6,888 nt of DNA, taken from NCBI GenBank assembly GCA_018065025.1, contig JAGHUB010000184.1, positions 1-6,888 on the forward strand, written 5' to 3'. This document shows positions 1-5,926 of this stretch, piece after piece. The position numbers and the translations under genes were made by a program. The notes beneath the pieces are model-generated. The model was given only the letters and a program-made list of their open reading frames with translations, did not search any database and was not told the DNA's origin. Every line of letters begins with the position of its first letter. The first letter of the stretch is position 1. Source of the DNA: Candidatus Equihabitans merdae (lineage in GTDB: Bacteria; Bacillota; Clostridia; Lachnospirales; Lachnospiraceae).

Positions 1-858
1 TGAAGGACCTGCAGCGGGTGCGATACCGAAAGCAAACAGGGCCGGAATAATCAGAAGACCGGACAGAACCGCGATGATGGTATCCAGAATAACTGTTGTA
101 AGAGCAGCACTGGGAAGGTTTGTATCTTCTGACATGTAGCTGCCGTATACGAAAGCACAAAGCATACCGATACCAACTGAGAAGCAGATCTGCATACCGG
201 CAGCAGCGATAACATCCAAAGTGATCATGGAGAAGTCGGGCTTCAGATACCAGATCAGACCTTCAGAAGCACCCGGCAGAGTGTTGGAGTAAACAGCCAG
301 AACGACCATGATGACCAGCATAGCCGGCAGAAGGACTTTACATACCTTTTCAACACCAACTTTAACGCCGGCGCTAAGGCACAGCCACAGAAGAATACAG
401 CTGACTACATTACCAATCAGAGAAATATTGCTGCCGCAGAAAGCACCGAATTCAGCGCCGAAACCTGCACTATCCATACCATACATGAAACCGGAGAAAG
501 TCTTAACAATATAACCGCCGGTCCAACCACCTACGATGGTATGAGCGAAAGAACAGATACAGAAGATACCAATGATACCCAGGACACCGATAGCGGACCA
601 GGGAGTCTTTTTCTTGCCGGCAAGTTTACGCATACCGATGATGGGTGAAGCTGTTTTAGCTGAACGACCAAGTGTCAGCTCGATCATGAAACAGGGAACA
701 CCAAACAGCAGTGCCAGAGCAAGATAGACGATCAGGAAGGCACCACCGCCGCTGTTACCAACGACATATGGGAACTTCCACATGTTACCGATACCGATTG
801 AGAATGCGGCCATACTAACCATGAAGCCGATTCTTGATGAAAAACCTCTTTTTTCCAT
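1..858 (-). CDS. Sodium-dependent NSS/SNF-family transporter, N-terminal part (cut by window edge)
   Basis: Inner-membrane secondary transporter that should use the sodium gradient to import an amino acid or related small substrate. The frame is open for 286 codons from ATG at 858 to the left edge; the family is usually about 440-500 residues, so TM1 to about TM7 are present. TM1 carries the family signature G22-I-G24-N25-M-W27-K28-F-P30-Y31 followed by a GGGAF stretch. The unwound substrate-binding part of TM6 is seen around F226-S227-V228-G229, and a TM7-like segment ending in PALFAFGIAP follows, as in bacterial LeuT/MhsT-type proteins. N25 matches the sodium-binding Asn of LeuT TM1; K28 replaces the gate Arg of LeuT, a conservative change. 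The start is supported by AAGGTG nine bases upstream (868-873) and by an N-terminus of normal length for the family. The substrate cannot be told from sequence alone. Confidence 0.9.
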   Translation of the reverse strand, partial: MEKRGFSSRIGFMVSMAAFSIGIGNMWKFPYVVGNSGGGAFLIVYLALALLFGVPCFMIELTLGRSAKTASPIIGMRKLAGKKKTPWSAIGVLGIIGIFCICSFAHTIVGGWTGGYIVKTFSGFMYGMDSAGFGAEFGAFCGSNISLIGNVVSCILLWLCLSAGVKVGVEKVCKVLLPAMLVIMVVLAVYSNTLPGASEGLIWYLKPDFSMITLDVIAAAGMQICFSVGIGMLCAFVYGSYMSEDTNLPSAALTTVILDTIIAVLSGLLIIPALFAFGIAPAAGPS

Positions 859-867
859 AGTATTGAA

Positions 868-988
868 CACCTTTTTCTAATAAAACAAAACAACTCAGAG
901 AGAAAAGTTTCATACCGGCATATAAATATGTAGAACTAATCTCCCCACAGACGCATTCATTATAGGTTGTTCAATAAAAGCAGGGCAA
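868..988 (-). promoter_or_regulatory. Promoter and leader of the NSS transporter gene
   Basis: Read on the minus strand, a perfect TATAAT -10 box lies at 959-964, with TTGCCC (4 of 6 matches to TTGACA) at 983-988 and an 18-base spacer. Transcription would start near 951, giving a leader of about 90 bases before ATG 858, with AAGGTG (868-873) as the ribosome binding site. The leader contains a possible short stem, GGGAGA pairing with TCTCTC, but I recognise no known riboswitch or T-box in it. No convincing terminator separates this gene from the binding-protein gene upstream, so some read-through is possible. Confidence 0.6.
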
Positions 989-1023
989 ACGCTAAGAATT
1001 TATAATAAAATAAGTTATTCTTA

Positions 1024-2286
1024 TTATTCAATCTTTTGAAGGAATGTCATCTCATCGGCATCAGCTCCGTTGAGCATGTTGTAGATGTCCAGAATCATAT
1101 AGGCCAAACGATCTGTGGACTGGAAAAGAGATTTACCTGTACACCAGACATTGCCTTCCTTGACTGCTTTGAAATCAGCCAGAAGTGAACTCTTAGTCAG
1201 CAGCTCATCGGTAGAAGCCAATGAACCATCAATTGAAGAGTTATAGATAATGTAATCAGCATCGATGGCCTTGGCATAGAATTCTTCCATAGACAAGGCA
1301 ACGGTAGGAGAATCAAAGGATTCCTGAAGACCATCAAAGACATAATTGCCTCCGGCAGTACGGATCATGCCGATGGTGTATGTGTTGTCATTGGGGACGA
1401 TGGCTGTGCCTTCTGTACCGATATAGAAGTAAACCACTGTTTTATCACTCTTCTCACAGTCTTCTACCATCTTGATGACTTCTTCCTGTTCATCGAAGAA
1501 ATCATAGGCCTTCTCTTCGATATTGAGCATGGCAGCATAGACCTTGACCCATTCAGTTCTGCCAAGAGCTTCCGGTTCATAGGCTGAGTACTCAACAAAA
1601 ACAGGTATATCCAGAGACTCCAGAATCTCCTTGACCTTGGGAGAATGAAGGATCATGGTGGATTCAATGGCCAGATTAGCTTCATGTTCTACCAAAGTCT
1701 CATAATCCGGTTCACTGTATTTGCCGGCAAAGATCATGTCGCCTCGTTCGATTGCATCGACGGCTTCTTCAATACTCCAACCGCTGGCCTGAGTGCCTAC
1801 AAAGCGGATGTTTGACAAGCCATCCAGTGCTCTGAAGAGGGCCATAACAGCTGTTGCCTGGAGATAGATCTTGTCCAGGGGCTGCTGAAGAACGATCAAG
1901 TCTGTCTCCGGAATCTCTGCACCTTCAGGCACAATAAGATAATCATCATATCCGGTAACACTGATAACTTTATAACCGCCTTCATAATAATAGAGATTGA
2001 AAAACTCGGCATAGTCCAGTTTCATCTGACCCTAGCAAGGAATGTCATTTAATGCCACGGGCGATTCTGCTGCTGTCATCCAGTAGGGCATATCTGCATC
2101 CACTGTAAAGGCAGCATCCACCTCTTCCGCCTCATCTTCTGACAGGTCGTCAAGAGAATCTTCCCCAGTCTCCTCTGTTTCGACTGCAGAAGTGTTTGTA
2201 TCTGCGGCATCATTTTTCTTGCCGCAGCCTGCCATTAAAGACAGAGCTAATGTTGCTATTAAAATAAGGCTGATTCCTTTTTTCAT
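1024..2286 (-). pseudogene. Lipoprotein ABC-transporter substrate-binding protein (Peripla_BP_2 type), interrupted by in-frame TAG
   Basis: Two adjacent stretches in one reading frame form a single protein of about 420 codons. Part one (2032-2286, 84 codons) has a lipoprotein signal peptide: KK, a hydrophobic core, lipobox L-M-A-G-C21, then an acidic Asp/Glu/Thr-rich linker typical of surface lipoproteins. Part two (1024-2031) is the ligand-binding domain, beginning around M-K-L-D-Y-A-E-F-F and including the patterns GRTEW and G-N-V-W found in clostridial iron-complex/cobalamin-type binding proteins. The full product would bind a metal chelate outside the membrane for an ABC importer. The TAG at 2032-2034 (codon 85) separates secretion signal from domain; no frameshift is needed, because the two parts share a frame. 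The start at 2286 is chosen over in-frame ATGs at 2298 and further upstream because GGAG sits six bases before it. No permease or ATPase gene is adjacent. It could be a recent nonsense allele, a sequence error or, less likely, read-through. Confidence 0.8.
2032..2034 (-). other. In-frame amber (TAG) codon inside the binding-protein gene
   Basis: Minus-strand codon 85 is TAG, between Cys84 and Gly86. Coding potential continues in the same frame on both sides: signal peptide and linker before, ligand-binding domain after. Any of several single-base changes from a sense codon (for example CAG, AAG, GAG or TGG) would produce it. No other gene whose stop lies in this window uses TAG; the others end in TAA or TGA. 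Confidence 0.85.
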
Positions 2287-2292
2287 GTTATT

Positions 2293-2296
2293 CTCC
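2293..2296 (-). promoter_or_regulatory. Ribosome binding site deciding the start of the binding-protein gene
   Basis: GGAG on the minus strand lies six bases before ATG 2286, whose product begins directly with the signal peptide (M-K-K-G-I). The in-frame ATG at 2298 overlaps this GGAG and lacks an equally placed site of its own. Confidence 0.6.
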
Positions 2297-2303
2297 ATGA
2301 TCA

Positions 2304-2324
2304 ATTTCATTTCTCCAATGAAAT
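2304..2324. repeat. Perfect 7-7-7 inverted repeat in the leader of the binding-protein gene
   Basis: ATTTCAT and ATGAAAT flank the seven-base spacer TTCTCCA. The repeat lies between the proposed -10 box (2357-2362) and the start codon (2286), so it could be an operator half-site pair or a small RNA hairpin exposing GGAGAA in its loop. It does not match the Fur or PerR consensus. In an AT-rich leader a repeat of this length can also arise by chance. Confidence 0.35.
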
Positions 2325-2356
2325 AACCCGTATTCTCTTTTTTTAATCCGCTAGAA

Positions 2357-2385
2357 ATAGTATCATCACCAGTAGTAAATAGCAA
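2357..2385 (-). promoter_or_regulatory. Putative promoter of the binding-protein gene
   Basis: Minus strand: TTGCTA at 2380-2385 (4 of 6 matches to the -35 consensus), a 17-base spacer, and TACTAT at 2357-2362 (4 of 6 matches to the -10 consensus). It lies within the 120-base divergent gap shared with the nitrilase-like gene, so regulation of the two could be linked. I see no clear promoter for the plus-strand gene. Confidence 0.4.
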
Positions 2386-2406
2386 TTAGCACTGAGAGAG
2401 GTTTAT

Positions 2407-3204
2407 ATGAAAGATCTGAAGGCAGCCTGTATCTCCATAAAATCTGATGTAGGATCCTTGAATGAGAATCTGGATCGGATCAAATCCCGGGCTGCAGCAG
2501 CCAAGCAAGAAGGAGCTGACCTGGTTCTCTTCCCGGAATTATCCTTAACCGGCTATACCACTTCTGCCCCAGAAAACATCGCCATTGATCGGCAGGATCC
2601 GTCCATCAAAACTCTGTCCAATCTGGCCCAAGAACTTGGTCTCATTATCTGCTTCAGTTTTGCAGAGAAATGCCAAGACAAGTGCTATATCACTGCCTGT
2701 GTGACTGATGGTGAGTCTTGTCATTTCTATAGAAAGATCCATCTTGGTTTTGCTGAAAGCAAAGTCTTCTCAGCAGGAGAAAAAATCCAGACCATTGAAA
2801 CTGACAAAGCCAGCCTTGGCATCTCTATCTGTGTTGAGTCTCATATGGCGCCTCTATTTGAAATCTACAGAAAGCAGGGAGTCGAGATCATGCTTCTCCC
2901 CTATGCTTCAGGCATGAGTGGTGACACCTGCAAAGCCAACTGGCGGAAAGTTCTGCCCTGTCGTGCCAATGACATGGGGGTATATGTATTGGCCTGCAAC
3001 CTGCTTAAAGAATCAAGCGGTGGCGGCATGTGCATCCTGGATCCTAAGGGAAATGTTCTGGATGAATATTACGGCAAGGAGGAGCATATGATCTTGTGCG
3101 ATCTGAAAAATGATCTTCCCCGCAATCACCCGGATGGAGATATGCGAAATATTTCCTACTACGACAGGCAAAGACCTGATGTATACGAAAAATATCGGAA
3201 CTGA
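2407..3204 (+). CDS. Nitrilase-superfamily carbon-nitrogen hydrolase
   Basis: Cytoplasmic hydrolase expected to cleave a non-peptide C-N bond (amide, nitrile or N-carbamoyl) by a cysteine thioester mechanism. All three catalytic residues of the superfamily are visible: Glu44 in F-P-E-L-S-L-T-G-Y, Lys110 in Y-R-K-I-H-L and Cys142 in G-I-S-I-C-V-E-S; the supporting Glu is probably E117, before F-S-A-G. The C-terminal half keeps the R-A-N-D...Y-V...N and D-P-K-G-N-V-L patterns. At 265 residues it has the usual length, with no signal peptide or extra domain. The start is supported by AGAGAGG (2395-2401) five bases upstream. After Cys142 the sequence is VES rather than the commoner YD or ED, so omega-amidase, N-carbamoylputrescine amidase or another subgroup cannot be assigned. 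It is transcribed away from the binding-protein gene and towards the Rnf-like operon, and seems to be a single-gene unit ended by the hairpin at 3232-3270. Confidence 0.9.
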   Translation: MKDLKAACISIKSDVGSLNENLDRIKSRAAAAKQEGADLVLFPELSLTGYTTSAPENIAIDRQDPSIKTLSNLAQELGLIICFSFAEKCQDKCYITACVTDGESCHFYRKIHLGFAESKVFSAGEKIQTIETDKASLGISICVESHMAPLFEIYRKQGVEIMLLPYASGMSGDTCKANWRKVLPCRANDMGVYVLACNLLKESSGGGMCILDPKGNVLDEYYGKEEHMILCDLKNDLPRNHPDGDMRNISYYDRQRPDVYEKYRN

Positions 3205-3231
3205 ACTAACGATTCGTATACTTCATATAAA

Positions 3232-3270
3232 CAAAAATCCACCCTATCATCAGGATAAGGTGGATTTTTG
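3232..3270. terminator. Bidirectional Rho-independent terminator
   Basis: A perfect 12-base-pair stem (3232-3243 with 3259-3270), extended after one C-A mismatch by four more pairs, closes a five-base loop. Each outer arm carries five A or T residues, so the hairpin ends in a T-tract whichever strand is transcribed. It lies 28 bases after the stop of the plus-strand nitrilase-like gene and 8 bases after the stop of the minus-strand RnfE/RnfA-like gene, and so serves both convergent units. Confidence 0.9.
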
Positions 3271-3277
3271 ATTCTTA

Positions 3278-4045
3278 TCAAAGAATAGTAACTACCATAT
3301 AGATAATGCCTAACAATGTCATCTCTACCGGCACGCCTTTGATATGGGACAGGGTTTCTGAGAAGACCAGCTTCTGACGCATAGTCAAATAGATTAAACC
3401 ACACATGATAACCCCAACAAGCATACCAAGAATCTCCGGCACATTGTTCCAGACGAAGGGCATTTCAAGTACCAACATGGGAAGGCATACCCAAAGAGCT
3501 GCCTGATCCTGACACTGAGTCTTCAGGATACGATTTAAGATGGCAACAGTAATGGCTGCCAGGATAAGGGCCATCATAGGCTTGCCAAAAGCAGATGAGA
3601 CAAGAGGAATCTCAGGCAGCTTACAGCCAAAGATCTCGGCATTTGCCAGGTATTCTCTGAGGATTGCAAGGACTACCATAGCGGCATAAGCAATACTATC
3701 TGCATACAGGATATCACCGTAAGCGATTTCATCCACGGCGATATTGTCCATGGCATGCTTGAACTGAGCGGCGCAGATGGCTGCAAGAGCTAATACCAGA
3801 CGCCATGAAAGCTCGGACTGCCAGAGCATGATCATCAATGCGCCAAACATGATCAGTGAGGAAATCTGAGCAATGATGGCCTTGTTGATCTTCATCTCTT
3901 TAGTGGCTTCCTGCAGGAGGCAGGACAGGACATCTCCGAATACTAAAGCGATACCCACCAGCATAGCTGTCTTCATGTCAGCTGTGAACAGGACAAAAGC
4001 CAGGGCAAAAGCCTCGATAGGATATCTACTACTTATTTTCATCAT
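3278..4045 (-). CDS. RnfE/RnfA-like membrane protein, hybrid architecture, lacking most cluster cysteines
   Basis: Integral membrane protein of the RnfA/RnfE (NqrE/NqrD) family, 255 residues against the usual 190-230. Residues about 7-172 follow RnfE: R-Y-P at the position of E-N-P, a G-I-A-L-V-F-G-D helix, and the typical R130-E-Y-L-A-N-A-E-I-F-G140 segment (RnfE: REhLGxGTLFG). Residues about 205-255 resemble the end of RnfA: R-Q-K-L, then K-G-V-P-V-E-M-T-L-L-G as in RnfA FKGxPIxLIxAGL. In canonical RnfA and RnfE two Cys from each protein bind a [2Fe-2S] cluster in the membrane. Here the TM1 position (L-G-x-C-P in RnfE) holds no Cys, Cys91 may match the second position, and the RnfA-like part has no N-C-A motif. 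Other Cys are at 42, 141, 178, 187 and 215. AGAAGGA (4050-4056) is four bases before ATG 4045 and seven before ATG 4042, so the second Met may be the true start. The gene starts 13 bases after the reductase stop and is the last of the operon. Confidence 0.75.
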   Translation of the reverse strand: MMKISSRYPIEAFALAFVLFTADMKTAMLVGIALVFGDVLSCLLQEATKEMKINKAIIAQISSLIMFGALMIMLWQSELSWRLVLALAAICAAQFKHAMDNIAVDEIAYGDILYADSIAYAAMVVLAILREYLANAEIFGCKLPEIPLVSSAFGKPMMALILAAITVAILNRILKTQCQDQAALWVCLPMLVLEMPFVWNNVPEILGMLVGVIMCGLIYLTMRQKLVFSETLSHIKGVPVEMTLLGIIYMVVTIL

Positions 4046-4049
4046 ATCA

Positions 4050-4056
4050 TCCTTCT
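4050..4056 (-). promoter_or_regulatory. Ribosome binding site of the RnfE/RnfA-like gene
   Basis: AGAAGGA on the minus strand lies within the 13-base gap after the reductase stop codon. Its spacing (4 bases to ATG 4045, 7 to ATG 4042) favours the second of the two tandem Met codons. Confidence 0.55.
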
Positions 4057-4058
4057 CT

Positions 4059-5908
4059 TTACTGTTCGTTCATATAGTCAAGGGCACTCTGACCGGCGAT
4101 ACGACCATATACGACAATATCTGCCACAGCATTGCCGCCGATACGGTTGCCGCCGTGAACACCACCGGTTACTTCACCGGCTGCGAAGAGGCCGGGGATA
4201 GCCTGACCTTCAGTATCGATAACTTCAGTCTTGGTATCGATCTTCAGACCACCCATGGTGTGATGGATACCGGGAGCAATCTTAATGGCGAAGTAAGGAC
4301 CTTCTTCCAGAGCTACCAGACCATTATTTCTTTCGAATTCATCCGGTGTGCCGTTATTGACAGTGTCATTCCATTTTTCAACAGTTTCTACGAAGTTCTG
4401 AGTTGCTTCATCATCGAAGCCAAGTTCCTTGGCCAGATCTTCAATGGTGTCACCCTGAACAGTCAGACCGTTTGTGACATACTTCTGGTAAAGAGATTCT
4501 TCAGCATACTGAGAATCGTAAACGATATAGGCGAAGCAATCCGGCTGCTCCAGTTCTGCTGCAGATACAGCATCACGTGTGGCCAGGTCATTTGTAAATC
4601 TCTGACCATTTTTATTGACAAGGATAGCGCCATTTGAACGAAGTCTTTCGGAGACCAGGAAACCATTTTCCTGGAAAACGGTGGGATGAAGCTGAATCTG
4701 ATCGATATCAACCAGGTCAGCACCAACGGCCTGAGCCATGACAATACCGTCACCTGTTGCACCGGGAGCATTGGTTGTAACTGTACCCTTCAGGTCCGGA
4801 CGATAGCTGCAATACATTTCTTCATTGGCACCGAAACCGCCGGTTGCCAGAACAACAGCCTTGGCATTGATGATGTAATCAGCTGTTTCGCCTTCTGCTT
4901 TAACGCCAACTACCTTACCATCTTCTTCAATAAGCTCTGTAGCTTCTGTATCTGTGTAAACAGGAATCTCAAGGTCTTCCAGAACAGTCTGGAACTTGTC
5001 TACCAGATAGTTACCGACAGCTGAACCATCTTCCGGCTCATGTAAGTACATATGAACAGTACCGCCTGTAGCAGCGATCTTGGGAAGGGGAGCGCCGATG
5101 GATTCAAGCCAGTCGATGGCATCAGAGGAATTCTCTGCCTAACCAGGTCGATATCATTGAGCTGGTGACCGCCTTCCATGGTGTCGGCGATAAAGTTTTC
5201 AACAGTACTGCCTTCCAGAGACTCTTTGACCTGTTCATCTTCAGCTTCTTCAATAGCAGCGGCCTGCATCTTGGTACCTGCGGCATTCAAACCACCGGAA
5301 GCCTTAGTGGTATTACCACCAACATAGGGCATCTTTTCCAGGATAAGGACGTCTGCGCCTTCCTGCTTTAATGTGATAGCAGCTGCCATACCGGCACCAC
5401 CGGCGCCAACAACAACCACATCAACATCCATGGTTTCTTCTGTCTTTTCAGCTGTCTGAGCGCTGCCTGCAGCACTTACCAGTGTAGAGGCATCGATACC
5501 GGCTGATGCCAGAGCATTGGCTACAGCTTCAAAGATAGCATTACTGGAAACGGTTGCACCGGAGATGCCATCTACATCGATGGACTGAGCGGCAAGAATA
5601 CGTTCCGGTAATTTTTCGATAGCAACACCGCCAAGAGCCGGTGTCTCTGCATCACCAGTCAGCTTAATATCTGTGATAGCGCCGCCTGCGATGGTAACTT
5701 CAGCTACGATGGTGCCGCCGAAGCCCTGTGCTTCACCGGTATAAGTACCATCTGCTACATCGCCCAGACTGCCGCCTTCTGCAGCTGCTGCCGGAGCTTC
5801 TGCTGAAGAACCGGCCGGACTTGCGACCCTGACACCCAGGATCACAACAAACATCATAACGATGACTAACACCAGGGAAATGATTCCCTGCCAAAGATTC
5901 TTTTTCAT
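4059..5908 (-). pseudogene. Membrane-anchored RnfG-like FMN domain fused to fumarate-reductase-like FAD domain; frameshifted
   Basis: Extracytoplasmic flavoprotein reductase of about 618 codons in two frames. Frame one (5908 to 5141, residues 1-256): a single membrane anchor (about 8-28, no lipobox Cys), an Ala/Ser-rich linker, an FMN_bind domain (about 50-140) with D113-G-I-S-G-A-T119, where Thr119 is the expected site of covalent FMN added by ApbE, and a GxGxxG FAD fold at 168-173. Frame two (5138 to 4059, 359 residues): the rest of the FAD_binding_2 domain. By alignment from memory with Shewanella flavocytochrome c3, active-site residues are retained: His of Q-L-H-P-T (4686-4688), S-E-R-L-R with Glu and Arg of the proton path, the proton-donor Arg of A-T-R-D (4575-4577), H-H-T-M-G-G, and N-R-I-G-G-N. 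The expected reaction is reduction of fumarate or a related enoate. It follows rnfD by 18 bases, with GAGGGG upstream of ATG 5908, in the place of rnfG. The frameshift would truncate the product after FMN and part of the FAD fold. Confidence 0.85.
5139..5141 (-). other. Frameshift site in the reductase gene
   Basis: Homology in frame one ends at N-D-I-D-L-V (last codon 5143-5141), and frame two resumes at A-E-N-S-S-D (from 5138). Only two bases (5140-5139) lie between them. Relatives such as flavocytochrome c3 have three residues here (L-V-K-V-L followed by the N-S-S-D stretch), so about seven bases seem to be missing, or one base if two residues were also lost. A TAG directly before 5138 closes frame two upstream, which fixes the break to this point. 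Frame one runs on for 46 unrelated codons to a stop at 5000. Confidence 0.85.
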
Positions 5909-5926
5909 TTAAATATATCCCCTCTT

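Noticed and set aside
859..951. Riboswitch or T-box in the leader of the NSS transporter gene
   Set aside because: The leader of about 90 bases lacks recognisable conserved cores and is too short for a T-box.
993..1023. AT-only inverted repeat (TAAGAAT / ATTCTTA) just after the binding-protein gene
   Set aside because: The stem has almost no G-C pairs, the loop is long and no T-tract follows on the minus strand, so I do not call it a terminator.
2287..2406. Fur or PerR box upstream of the metal-chelate binding-protein gene
   Set aside because: No sequence resembling TGATAAT-N-ATTATCA or TTATAAT-N-ATTATAA is seen.
3873..4637. A long plus-strand open frame of 254 codons opposite the RnfE/A-like and reductase genes
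   Set aside because: It is antisense to two minus-strand genes with clear family motifs, crosses their boundary, and its product shows no recognisable domain.
5130..5150. Programmed ribosomal frameshifting in the reductase gene
   Set aside because: No slippery heptamer is present, and the size of the gap relative to the family suggests missing bases rather than recoding.
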